From Streptomyces sp. NRRL S-37 (GTDB taxonomy: Bacteria; Actinomycetota; Actinomycetes; Streptomycetales; Streptomycetaceae), in contig NZ_JOIZ01000041.1 of NCBI RefSeq assembly GCF_000721605.1, forward strand, positions 1 to 29,702: 29,702 nucleotides of DNA, written 5' to 3'. The notes below the pieces were generated by a model, which saw only the letters and a program-made list of their open reading frames with translations, did no database searches and had not been told where the DNA came from. Position numbers and translations under genes: made by a program. Positions 1 through 8,377 of the stretch are shown piece by piece (the first letter of the stretch is position 1; every line of letters begins with the position of its first letter).

Positions 1-2
1 CC

Positions 3-806
3 CCAGCACCCCCCGCCGACCCCGCCCCCATAGGCCCCGTCCTCCCCGCGAAGCCGGTCACGCCCCGGCCCGTGGTGCGGCCCACCGCCGTGGAGGAGGG
101 CGACGTGGTGGGGCGGGCGTGCCCCGTCTGCGGGACGGTCAACCGGCCCGAGCGGCGGTTCTGCCGGCGCTGCGCGGCCGAACTGAAGCCCGCCGAGAAG
201 CCCGCCCCGCTGCCGTGGTGGCGGACGGTGTGGCCGTTCCGGCGCCGGAAGCGGGCCGGGTCGGGATCGGTGTTCCGGTTCGTCGTGATCCTGGCCGTGG
301 TGCTGGCGCTGTGCGCGGGAGGCTTCCTGCTGCTGCCCGCCGGACGGGCCCTGATCGAGGACACCCGGGACAAACTGGGCAAGGCCACCCCCATCACCCC
401 GGCCGCCGTCGAGGCGAGCGCGGCGGTGCGCGGACATCCGGCCGAGGACACCACGGACGGGCTCAACAACCGCTACTGGGGCGCGCCCGGACCGGGCGCC
501 TCGGTGACCTACACCTTCCGCAAGCCGTTCCGCCTGGTCGACCTGATCATCACCAACGGGGCGTCCACGTCCCCCGAGGCGTACGCCCGCCAGGGCCGCG
601 CGCTCCAGGTGGACCTGGAGGTGACGGCCGAGGACGGCACCGAGCACCACAAGGAGATCACTCTCAGCGACAAGCCGGGCCCGCAGACGATCCCCACCGG
701 CATCAGCGACGCGAAGTCGGTACGCCTGGTGCTGCGTTCGCCCGCCGGCCTGACAGCCGGACGTCATCTGGCCCTCGCGGAGGTGGAGTTCTTCCAGCGG
801 AGCTGA
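3..806 (+). CDS. Zinc-ribbon, single-pass membrane protein with C-terminal discoidin-like (NADase-type glycan-binding) domain; 5' partial
   Basis: The frame is open from the window edge to the TGA at 804-806, so the true start probably lies upstream. An internal GTG at 72 is possible, but the Pro-rich codons before it read as coding. Counting from GTG72, a zinc ribbon CPVC...CRRC uses C17, C20, C31 and C34. A basic Trp/Arg-rich stretch follows, then one membrane helix at about residues 68-91, then a 130-residue beta-rich domain (about 113-243) ending in the LALAEVEFFQ strand typical of F5/8-type or NADase-type glycan-binding folds. The inferred topology is zinc ribbon inside and binding domain outside. 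Actinobacteria carry many such proteins, often with an extra ribbon at the N-terminus that would fall outside this window. The ligand is unknown. It lies 106 nt upstream of the giant gene on the same strand. Confidence 0.8.
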   Translation, partial: PAPPADPAPIGPVLPAKPVTPRPVVRPTAVEEGDVVGRACPVCGTVNRPERRFCRRCAAELKPAEKPAPLPWWRTVWPFRRRKRAGSGSVFRFVVILAVVLALCAGGFLLLPAGRALIEDTRDKLGKATPITPAAVEASAAVRGHPAEDTTDGLNNRYWGAPGPGASVTYTFRKPFRLVDLIITNGASTSPEAYARQGRALQVDLEVTAEDGTEHHKEITLSDKPGPQTIPTGISDAKSVRLVLRSPAGLTAGRHLALAEVEFFQRS

Positions 807-912
807 CGGACAGGAGTACGGGAGTCGACGTCCCGGTGGAGCGCGGACGGCGATTGGCAGAGCAGGAGGGAGACCGCCCACACCCCGCCCCACCAGCGGA
901 TACGTTGACGAG

Positions 913-3900
913 GTGCGGACACAGCAGCAGTCAGGGGACGGCCGGACCGGCACCTCGGAGCAGGCGTCCCGGACGCCCCGCACCGAGCGTCCACCCGCCC
1001 CTCTGCTCTCGCTCCAGCGTGCCGTCGGCAACGCGGCCACCTCACGCGCCGTGCGCAGGACCCGGACCGCGGCCGCCGGCCGCCCCGCACTGCCGGACAT
1101 CGAGGAGCGCACCGAGACGGGCCTCGTGCTGCCGCCGTACCTGATGAACCTCCAGGCGGGCGGCCTCTCCTCGTCGTACGGGCCGACCGGCCACGAGTTC
1201 GTCCGGCACGCCGTCTCCGCGGTCGTCGGGCACGCCGACGGCGCCGTCGCCGAACTCGCCGGCGAACTGGCCGGCCGCCCGGAGAGCTTCTTCGGGCAGG
1301 GCCGCGCCTTCGCCGTCGAGGGCCGCACCGGCAAGGAGTGGTACGACGTCACCGTCACGATCCGCCGGGCCCCGGACGACCGGCCGCCCGTCTTCCACCC
1401 CGGGGACACCCTGGCCGACGCCTCACCGGGCACCGACGGAGTGCCGCAGGCCGCGCTCGACCACCCCGAGGGCAAGGACACCAAGCTCGACGTCCACCAC
1501 AACTCCGCCGCCACCGTGAGCTCCACGAGCGGCGGTTCGTCGAGCAAGGGCGCCGGAGGCGTCGCCTTCGGGCTCGCCCCCGTCGCCCCGGGAGTGTGGC
1601 TCGGCGCGGCCGGCACCGTGAACGCCCAGCCCTGGCAGTCCTCCCGCGAGTCCCGCCGGCAGACGAACGTGGCCGAATGGCGTGTGCTGCGCAGCGACAA
1701 GGGCACCGTCGAGGTGGAGCGCAAGGTGCGCTACGAGGTACGGATCCGCAAGCACGGCACCGAGGACGAACAGACCTTCGGCGACACGGGCACCCTCACC
1801 CAGCGGGTGCCGACCGAGCACCTGGTCCCGGTCGGCACCGAGGCGCCCGCCCCGCCCCGGCCGGTGACCGCCGCCACCTCCCGCGACGTCTCGCTCTCCG
1901 ACTCCCTCGCCCCGGTCGCGGTGGCCGACGAGGCCGCCCCGCACCAGGGCGGCGGCGGCCTCTTCGACACCGTCGCCTCGGTGCTGCACCCCGCGCTCAC
2001 CGCCCCGGGCGCGCCGGGCCGCAGCCGCCTGTACTCGGTGACCTCCACCGCGACCGTCCTCGAGGATCTGCCCCGGCTGCTGCGCGACGGACTGACCGGC
2101 GAGGACCTCTACTCCAAGGACGGCAAGACGGCGGGCAGTTACCGGCTGAGCGCCGTCGTCACCGGTCTGTCCCCGGCCTGGGGCACCGGGAAGACACAGC
2201 TGCGCACGCACCAGCACGGCCAGACGTCGGTCGCGGAGAGCGCGGGCAAGGGCCGGTCCGTCCAGGCGGGCCTGGGCCCGGCGATCGGCGTCGGCGCGGT
2301 CGGCAACGCCGCCGTCGTCCGGGGCACCGCCATGCCCGTCGCGGCGGCCCGCAAGGCGCGCTTCACCGTGAACGAACAGAGCGTCGCCGGCCGGCAGGGC
2401 GCGGAGGTCCGCGGCGAGAAGGCCCTCTACTACGGAACCGTACGGTTCACCGCGGAGGGCACAGGACCCCGCGCGGCGCAGCACATCCTGCGCCCCGAGA
2501 CCCGCGTCGCCGTCCACACGATGAACGTGTGGATCAGCCTGCGGGCCGACGAGGCCCGCTCCTACGGGCTGCCGCTGCCCCCCGGCATGACGGCCGAGGA
2601 CTTCGTCCGCAAGCCCACGACGACCGACGAGAACGGCGACGAGCGGGACGTCGAACGCCACCTCCCCTACGGCGGCAAGGGCGCCGGAGTCGCGCTGAGC
2701 CGCCTCGACACCGGCCCCATGATGCGGGCCGTCCGCGAGATGTTCGCCACCGACCCCCGGCTGGCCGGCTACCTCCCCGCGTTCGGGGCCACCGCGCCCG
2801 CCCCCGGCACCAGTGCCGAGGAGGCCGAGGCCCAGCGGCGCAACGTCCGCGAGCTGACGACCGCCCTGTCGGAGACCAACCTCCGCGTCAACAAGGACCA
2901 GCTGCTGACCACCGGCATCCGGGTGCGGCTGCGCCGCAAGACGACCCTGCACTCCCACGACGTGCAGCTCCTCGTCAAGGGAGAACTCGGCGGCACCGAG
3001 TACGAGGGGGACATCAAGGACTGGTCGGTGCGCAGCCACACGACCGTCGCCGCGAACGCCCAGAGCGGACGGAGCAGCCGGCGCTCGATCGGCGGCCTCG
3101 TCCTCGGCCAGGCCCGGCTGGTCCCCGGCGCCCTGACCGGCGCGGCCCGCTACGAGCGGCACAGCACCGGCTCGCACCGCAACCAGGGCGGCACGACCGG
3201 CCGTACGGACGTCGTCGCCAACGGCTCCGACACGGCCGCCGCCTTCCGCGCGGCCCTGCGCCTCGACGTGGAGGCCACCATGACCTCCCGCCCCCGCACA
3301 CTCGCCCGCGGCCTCACCCCCGGCGCCCCCGGCCGGGACGTGCCGGAGCCCGAGACGCTGGCGTACATGAACCTCGGCAGCCAGGACGTACGGCTGCTCA
3401 CCCCGGCCGAGTTCACCCTCGACGACGACGGCAGGAACCGGCTGGACGCCCTCACCGCGGCCCGCCCCGACGCGGCACCCGCCACGCCCGTCGCCGCCGG
3501 CGGCATCGGCGACCTGGCCTCGCTCGACCCGGCACAGGGCATCACCACCGCACTGCACGACTGGCAACTGGTGGAGACCCTCGACGGACAGCCCGTCCGG
3601 GACCTCGCCTTCGCGCTGCTGTCCCGGGCCGCCGCCCGCAACAAGCCGCTGCGCGAGGACCCGGCACTGGCCACGGAAGGGCTCGCACCCCGGCTGGCGA
3701 TCGAGGAGCGGTTCGGCGAACGGCCGATCCAGGCGGCGCTGCGGCAGGCCGCGTCCTCCGGCTGGGTCGTGAAGAACCTCCGCTACCCGCGCCGCCTCGC
3801 GGCCCTCGACGGCGCCGTCGGCACCCGGCTCGCCCTGGCCAACCCGGCGTTCGTGCACCGGGGCGCCGGGCCCGGCACCGAGACCTTCGTGCTCGGCGGC

Positions 3901-5961
3901 CACCAGTCCGCCGGACAGTCGGGCCAGGGCACCACCAGCACGGTGCAGGCCGGCGCCACAGGCTTCGAGAACGGCAGCACCTGGCGGGCCGCGCAGGGCC
4001 TGTCGGCGTACCGCACCACGGGCCGGGGCGACGCCCGGTCGTACGCCCTGTCCGGCACCGTCGAACGCAACGCCCACACCCCGAAGAAGGCCCCGCTGTA
4101 CCTGCTCCAGTGCGATGTGGTGGTCACCATGGTCGCGGAGGTGAAGGTCACCGGCGGCGGCCCGTACGTGGCGACGGGATCCCGGCTCCTGCCCGGCGGG
4201 GCGGGCGTGTGGGTGACGGAGGCGCAGCTCCCGGCGGCACTGCGGCGGCAGGCGGGCCTCGACGCCCCCGAAACGGCCACGGGGGACGAGAGCGACACGG
4301 ACAGTTTCCACACGGCCGCCGAAAGCTTCCGCACGGCCGCCGAACCGGCGGAGGACGAGAGCGACACGGCGAGCTTCCGCACCGCCCCCGCCTTCCCGGA
4401 ACTCGCCCGCGACCTGCCGCTCGGCTTCGGCATGATCGAGGACCTGCCCAGCTTCGTACCGCTGCTCCCGGCGCTGCGCGCCCGCCTCGCCGAACACCGG
4501 CGGCAGGACCTCGCCGACACCCTGCTGCCCCGGCGGCAGCTGGACGACCGCAACGACAACGTGCAGCGCCTGCTGCGCGTCCTGGACCGGGACGGCTCCG
4601 CCGGACTGCTGGCCGGCGCCATGGACGGCGGGGTCACCGTCGAGCTGTTCGACGGCCGCAAGACCCCCTACTGGGCGGTGTTCAAGGTCGAGCGGACCGG
4701 GGACGGCGAGTACCTGGGCGCGGCGGACGACAAGCGGGACATGGAGTACATCACCTCGGCCGTCGCCCAGCAGGCCGCCTCCCACGACGACGGCGCCACG
4801 ACCGGCATGGAGGGCGTCCTCGCCGGCTCCGGCAAACCCGACGGCGGCGCGGGACAGCTGAAGAGCACCGGCGGCGCGGCGGGCCTCGGCCTCTCCTCCG
4901 GCGCGTCGAAGCGCAGCGGCACCACGAGCCGGGGCCAGCTCGGCATGAAGACGGTCGCGGACGCGAGCACGGCGGCGGTGGCGAGGGTGCGGGTACCGGT
5001 CCGCGCCAGGCTCGAACTGTTCAAGGGGAACCGGCGGCTGGACTTCGTCCTGCTGGACCACCTGACCCTGACCCACCGCCTCCCGCGCGCGGACCTGGAC
5101 GCCCTCTCCCGCATCGGGCCCCCGGCCGCCCAGGCTCCGCAGACGCCCGCCCCGGCGGCCGCCGCCGACCCGGCCCGCTGGCGCGCGGGCGGGGCGCGGC
5201 TGCCGATGGAGGCACAGGTCAACGGCTTCCAGGGCGCACCGCAGGTACGGCAGCTCCTCGCGTCCGCCATCCGGCAGGCCGGCGGCGGCGCCCGCTTCGA
5301 CGACAAGGGGCAGGCCGCCGCGTACGCCCTGCACGAGGCCGTCTCCACCGAGTGGATGACCGCCGCCCTGCCGCTGCTGACCTCCGCCGGGGTCGAACTG
5401 CCGCCGGTGCACGCCACCGGCGTGGAGGGCCGGAACCTCCGTGCCTCCCTGCACGCGCGGTTGCGCGACGGCCGGGTGCTGGGCGTCGGCGACAAGATGG
5501 CCTTCGAGACGATCGGCCAGAGCCACCTGGAGGGGCTCCGCCCCACCCAGACGGACGGCCAGAGCTCCGCGGACCACAGCAGAGCGGCCCGCGGCCTGGC
5601 CGGCGCGGGCGTCCTGGACGCCGGTCAGTTCCGTCTCAACCAGCTGATGGGCAACACGGGCGGCTCGGGCGGCGCCGCCGACGCCACGGCGAACGCCTCC
5701 GGCTCGATGCCGGTGCACAAGCCGAAGACGAAGTCGGTCCTCGTTCAGTTCACGCTGGACGTCAGGGCGGTCGCCCGGGTCACCCACCGGGTCCGCGGCT
5801 CCCGCACGGAAACGGCCGTACGCGACACGACACTCTCCCGCCCGGTCGTCATCCGTATGCCTGAATTCGCGGTCCGCGCGATGTTGACCGGTCAGCCCGC
5901 CCACATCAGGGACGAGGAGAACCACCTGGGCCTGTCGACGGCGCCGCCTCCCGCTCCCTAG
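913..5961 (+). CDS. Giant (1682 aa) repeat protein with N-terminal LLxLQRxxGN tag; putative eCIS/polymorphic-toxin-type effector, function unknown
   Basis: No enzymatic domain is recognised. Residues about 30-45 read LLSLQRAVGNAATSRAV, the short tag found at the start of many actinobacterial DUF4157-type and large effector-like proteins. There is no signal peptide or membrane helix. The rest seems to be six diverged copies of a 240-300-residue module: a helical part, beta strands, a Ser/Gly-rich loop followed by a Gly/Ala-rich hydrophobic run (near residues 191, 430, 706, 995, 1300 and 1543), then strands and a closing short motif such as VWVTEAQLPAAL, LTHRLPRADLDAL or VVIRMPEFAVRAM. An acidic linker (about 1125-1158) repeats DESDT..SF.TA. 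Start GTG913 has no Shine-Dalgarno, but TACGTT at 901-906 lies six bases before it, the arrangement of a leaderless Streptomyces gene. The gene could encode a toxin, a structural protein or a secreted surface protein. An intracellular injection-system cargo is inferred from the tag only. Confidence 0.8.
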   Translation: MRTQQQSGDGRTGTSEQASRTPRTERPPAPLLSLQRAVGNAATSRAVRRTRTAAAGRPALPDIEERTETGLVLPPYLMNLQAGGLSSSYGPTGHEFVRHAVSAVVGHADGAVAELAGELAGRPESFFGQGRAFAVEGRTGKEWYDVTVTIRRAPDDRPPVFHPGDTLADASPGTDGVPQAALDHPEGKDTKLDVHHNSAATVSSTSGGSSSKGAGGVAFGLAPVAPGVWLGAAGTVNAQPWQSSRESRRQTNVAEWRVLRSDKGTVEVERKVRYEVRIRKHGTEDEQTFGDTGTLTQRVPTEHLVPVGTEAPAPPRPVTAATSRDVSLSDSLAPVAVADEAAPHQGGGGLFDTVASVLHPALTAPGAPGRSRLYSVTSTATVLEDLPRLLRDGLTGEDLYSKDGKTAGSYRLSAVVTGLSPAWGTGKTQLRTHQHGQTSVAESAGKGRSVQAGLGPAIGVGAVGNAAVVRGTAMPVAAARKARFTVNEQSVAGRQGAEVRGEKALYYGTVRFTAEGTGPRAAQHILRPETRVAVHTMNVWISLRADEARSYGLPLPPGMTAEDFVRKPTTTDENGDERDVERHLPYGGKGAGVALSRLDTGPMMRAVREMFATDPRLAGYLPAFGATAPAPGTSAEEAEAQRRNVRELTTALSETNLRVNKDQLLTTGIRVRLRRKTTLHSHDVQLLVKGELGGTEYEGDIKDWSVRSHTTVAANAQSGRSSRRSIGGLVLGQARLVPGALTGAARYERHSTGSHRNQGGTTGRTDVVANGSDTAAAFRAALRLDVEATMTSRPRTLARGLTPGAPGRDVPEPETLAYMNLGSQDVRLLTPAEFTLDDDGRNRLDALTAARPDAAPATPVAAGGIGDLASLDPAQGITTALHDWQLVETLDGQPVRDLAFALLSRAAARNKPLREDPALATEGLAPRLAIEERFGERPIQAALRQAASSGWVVKNLRYPRRLAALDGAVGTRLALANPAFVHRGAGPGTETFVLGGHQSAGQSGQGTTSTVQAGATGFENGSTWRAAQGLSAYRTTGRGDARSYALSGTVERNAHTPKKAPLYLLQCDVVVTMVAEVKVTGGGPYVATGSRLLPGGAGVWVTEAQLPAALRRQAGLDAPETATGDESDTDSFHTAAESFRTAAEPAEDESDTASFRTAPAFPELARDLPLGFGMIEDLPSFVPLLPALRARLAEHRRQDLADTLLPRRQLDDRNDNVQRLLRVLDRDGSAGLLAGAMDGGVTVELFDGRKTPYWAVFKVERTGDGEYLGAADDKRDMEYITSAVAQQAASHDDGATTGMEGVLAGSGKPDGGAGQLKSTGGAAGLGLSSGASKRSGTTSRGQLGMKTVADASTAAVARVRVPVRARLELFKGNRRLDFVLLDHLTLTHRLPRADLDALSRIGPPAAQAPQTPAPAAAADPARWRAGGARLPMEAQVNGFQGAPQVRQLLASAIRQAGGGARFDDKGQAAAYALHEAVSTEWMTAALPLLTSAGVELPPVHATGVEGRNLRASLHARLRDGRVLGVGDKMAFETIGQSHLEGLRPTQTDGQSSADHSRAARGLAGAGVLDAGQFRLNQLMGNTGGSGGAADATANASGSMPVHKPKTKSVLVQFTLDVRAVARVTHRVRGSRTETAVRDTTLSRPVVIRMPEFAVRAMLTGQPAHIRDEENHLGLSTAPPPAP

Positions 5962-5997
5962 GACGCGGGGGACCGGGACTCCGGGGACCGCCGGGCA

Positions 5998-6059
5998 ACG
6001 GCCGAGGCCGCCACCCCCCACAGGAGAGGCCCCGGCCGTCGCGCGGTACGGGCCGCGCG
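5998..6059 (+). terminator. Two adjacent hairpins after the giant gene
   Basis: Arms 5998-6009 and 6028-6039 pair at 11 of 12 positions (ACGGCCGAGGCC with GGCCCCGGCCGT) around an 18-nt loop. Directly after it, CGCGCGG (6040-6046) pairs perfectly with CCGCGCG (6053-6059) around 6 nt. There is no T tract, as is usual in Streptomyces. They begin 37 nt after the stop of the giant gene. Confidence 0.5.
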
Positions 6060-6311
6060 GCGACCCGTACTTCCTACAGCGCCATGGGTGCGTTTTCTGT
6101 CACACCCCCGTGTCACGGGTTAGTTGCATCTTGGACGGACGTGGACGGGCAGAGGATTCAGGCCGTAACGTGCCTTTCGCGCCAGGCCACGGCGGACACA
6201 TGACCACGAACCGCCCGCGGCCGGAAACCGCAACCATCAATTGAGTAACCACGACGGCGAGAACCCGGTCCGCGAAAGCGGCGCCGGTTTAGGCGCAAAG
6301 AGGGTGCGCGT
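6060..6311 (+). promoter_or_regulatory. Upstream region of the sigma-factor gene
   Basis: About 250 nt without a credible gene. It is less GC-rich than its surroundings, notably around 6090-6135. A GGAAAC at 6223-6228 resembles an ECF-type -35 element and would allow autoregulation, but no matching -10 is clear. The purine run AAGAGGG (6298-6304) serves as the ribosome binding site for GTG6312. Confidence 0.35.
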
Positions 6312-6986
6312 GTGCTGGGGGACGACGCGGAGCTGACCGCCGCGGTGCGTGCGGCACAGGACGGGGACGAGACCGCGTTCCGGACTGTGTACCGCGCGGT
6401 GCATCCGCGGCTGCTGGGGTATGTACGGACACTGGTGGGTGAACCCGACGCCGAGGACGTGACGTCCGAGGCGTGGCTGCAGATCGCCCGTGACCTGGAG
6501 CGCTTCACCGGTGACGCGGACCGGTTCCGCGGGTGGGCCGCCCGGATCGCCCGCAACCGGGCGCTGGACCACATACGGATGCGCGGACGCCGTCCCGCGA
6601 TCGGCGGCGACGAGACCGAGCTGACCGGGTGGGCCGCCGAGTCCGACACCGCCGGCGAGGCCATCGAGGCGCTGGCCACCGACGGCGCGTTCTCCCTCAT
6701 ATCCCGGCTGCCGCAGGACCAGGCCGAGGCCGTCGTGCTGCGCGTGGTCGTGGGCCTCGACGCCAAGTCCGCCGCCGAGACACTGGGCAAACGACCGGGT
6801 GCCGTACGGACGGCCGCGCACCGGGGTCTGAGACGTCTGGCCGAGCTGCTCGGCGGCGATCCGGAAGCCCGACCGGAATCCGCCGGGGTGCTCGACGCCC
6901 TTCCTCCCCAGAGAGAACCCCGCCGTCGTACGGTGACGTCCGCGAGTGTGACGCAGGTGCGAACGCGGACACAGAAGGACATGTGA
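6312..6986 (+). CDS. ECF-like sigma-70 family RNA polymerase sigma factor
   Basis: 224 residues. Region 2 covers about residues 22-95 (FRTVYRAVHPRLLGYVRTLV, DAEDVTSEAWLQIAR, FRGWAARIARNRALDHIR). Region 4 covers about 126-180 (LPQDQAEAVVLRVVVGLDAKSAA, then the helix-turn-helix LGKRPGAVRTAAHRGLRRL). There is no region 3, as in ECF sigma factors. A 44-residue basic C-terminal tail (about 181-224) extends beyond the usual ECF length. GTG6312 is chosen because the purine-rich AGAGGG ends 7 nt upstream. The stop overlaps the start of the next gene (TGATG, 6984-6988), so the two are translationally coupled. The stimulus and target promoters cannot be read from the sequence. Confidence 0.9.
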   Translation: MLGDDAELTAAVRAAQDGDETAFRTVYRAVHPRLLGYVRTLVGEPDAEDVTSEAWLQIARDLERFTGDADRFRGWAARIARNRALDHIRMRGRRPAIGGDETELTGWAAESDTAGEAIEALATDGAFSLISRLPQDQAEAVVLRVVVGLDAKSAAETLGKRPGAVRTAAHRGLRRLAELLGGDPEARPESAGVLDALPPQREPRRRTVTSASVTQVRTRTQKDM

Positions 6987-8173
6987 TGGCCGATGAGCAG
7001 CACAGGTGGCTGGACCGCGGGACCGCGGAGCGCTTACTGAGCGGAGAGCCCCTGGAAACTGCCGATCCCGTCGCCCGGGACCAGGCCGGACGGCTCGCCG
7101 GAACACTGCGCGCGCTCTCCGCGCCGCCTCCTTCGGACGAGGGGGAACTCCCCGGGGAGGCGGCCGCCCTGGCCGCCTTCCGCAAGGCGCGCGAGGAACG
7201 GGAGGGGCGGTCCGAGGCGGCCGGCGGCGAGGACCGGTCCACCGGAACGCGGCCTTCCGGCATCGGGGCGATCCGTATCGGCGTCCCGCACGATGATCGT
7301 TCCGGAACCGCGGACGGATCCCGGCGGGGGCGTCCCCTGGGCCTCGGGCTGGCCGCCGCGCTGGTTGCCGGCATGGCCGGGGGCGTCGCGGTCCTGGCCG
7401 GAACCGGAGTCCTCACCCCGCCCGACGGCTCCCGGTCCGACCCGGCCGCCTCCGTCACGCACCCCGGACGCTCCCTGGCGTCCCCTCCGCCGGAGGGCAC
7501 CGCACCGGGCGGAACCACGCCCGGGGGTGCCGCCGGCACGGCGGAGGACGGCGTGGGTGCCGCCGGGGACGCCGAGGGGTCCCGCGCGCCGGGGAAGCCC
7601 GGTGCGGACACCGGTGACGACGCGGGCCGTTCCGGCCGCGGCGGGAAGCAGATCGCCGCGGCCTGCCGCGCGTGGCGCGACGGCAAGGCGCTGAACGGCG
7701 AGGGCGAGCGCCTCCTCGAGGACGCGGCGGGCGGCTCCTCCCGCGTCGGCGCGTACTGCGAGGACGTGCTGTCCACGTCGGACACCTCCGGTGCGTCCGG
7801 TACGACCGGTACGACCGGCACCGACGGGAGAGCCCACGGCGGCGACGGGAACGGGAAGGCTGACGGTCGGAGCAACGACCAGGGCCAGGGCCAAGAGCAA
7901 GGACATGGCCAAGGTCAGGGTCAGGGTCAAGGACATGGCCAAGGACATGGCCAGGGTCAGGATCAGGGCGACGATGCCGACAACGGCAACGGCGGCAACA
8001 GCGTCAAGAAGGACGACCACGGAAGCAGCGGCACCAACGGAAACGGGGGCGGCGGCGATACCAGCGGTAATAACGGCAAGGGCGGTGACAACGGCAAGGG
8101 CGGTGACAACGGCAAGGGCGGTGATAACGGCAAGGGCGGCGATCACGGCAAGGGTGGCAAGAAGAACCCATGA
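6986..8173 (+). CDS. Single-pass membrane protein coupled to the sigma factor; possible regulator of it; carries a TTA codon
   Basis: 395 residues; ATG6986 overlaps the sigma-factor stop. Residues 1-115 are a polar cytoplasmic-type segment (RWLDRGTAERLLSG, then DQAGRLAGTLRALS), 118-140 one membrane helix, and the rest a probably extracytoplasmic Pro/Gly/Ser-rich region. That region holds one conserved-looking helical island (about 221-262, ACRAWRDGK...AYCEDVL) with two cysteines, C227 and C258. The tail is low complexity: GQ-rich (about residues 298-330), then NGKGGD repeats. Coupling and topology fit an anti-sigma-type partner, but there is no zinc-binding HxxxCxxC motif, so this is inference. 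Codon 17 is TTA (7034-7036), the only TTA I found in a gene of this window, which points to control by the bldA tRNA. Confidence 0.75.
   Translation: MADEQHRWLDRGTAERLLSGEPLETADPVARDQAGRLAGTLRALSAPPPSDEGELPGEAAALAAFRKAREEREGRSEAAGGEDRSTGTRPSGIGAIRIGVPHDDRSGTADGSRRGRPLGLGLAAALVAGMAGGVAVLAGTGVLTPPDGSRSDPAASVTHPGRSLASPPPEGTAPGGTTPGGAAGTAEDGVGAAGDAEGSRAPGKPGADTGDDAGRSGRGGKQIAAACRAWRDGKALNGEGERLLEDAAGGSSRVGAYCEDVLSTSDTSGASGTTGTTGTDGRAHGGDGNGKADGRSNDQGQGQEQGHGQGQGQGQGHGQGHGQGQDQGDDADNGNGGNSVKKDDHGSSGTNGNGGGGDTSGNNGKGGDNGKGGDNGKGGDNGKGGDHGKGGKKNP
8072..8161 (+). repeat. 18-bp tandem repeat encoding (NGKGGD)n
   Basis: Five consecutive 18-bp units with consensus AACGGCAAGGGCGGTGAC start at 8072, 8090, 8108, 8126 and 8144. 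The first two are identical, the third and fourth differ by one and two bases, and the fifth is degenerate (HGKGGK). The array is in frame within the membrane-protein gene and likely varies in copy number between strains. A less regular GQ/HGQ array precedes it at about 7880-7968. Confidence 0.9.
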
Positions 8174-8329
8174 CACCGCCCCTGACCTGCCCTTTTGTTG
8201 GCCGCTGAACTTTTCTCCCGTGCGGGTGTGACACTTCCGGCCCTTGCGGCGCAGTAATGAGTGAGCCGACTGGTCATCGGCTGTCGCACGGAGCCGGGGT
8301 TCCCCCCGTACCCACGGCTCGTGCACCTC

Positions 8330-8368
8330 GGCGCGGGCGGGACACGTTCCCCCGGTCCCGCCCGCGCC
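8330..8368. terminator. Strong bidirectional hairpin terminator between convergent genes
   Basis: A perfect 14-bp stem (8330-8343 with 8355-8368) closes an 11-nt loop. It starts 9 nt past the stop of the minus-strand L,D-transpeptidase gene and can also stop transcripts from the plus-strand sigma operon. A weaker 6-bp hairpin (AGCCGA/TCGGCT, 8264-8282) lies nearer the plus-strand gene. Confidence 0.8.
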
Positions 8369-8377
8369 CCTTCCGTC

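Noticed and set aside
1423..6021. A 1532-residue open frame antisense to the giant protein, and another on the same strand at 1338-5864
   Set aside because: Long shadow frames are normal opposite high-GC genes. Their translations are Arg/Gly/Pro/Ala-rich without motifs, while the 913-5961 frame has proper third-position GC bias and a known N-terminal tag.
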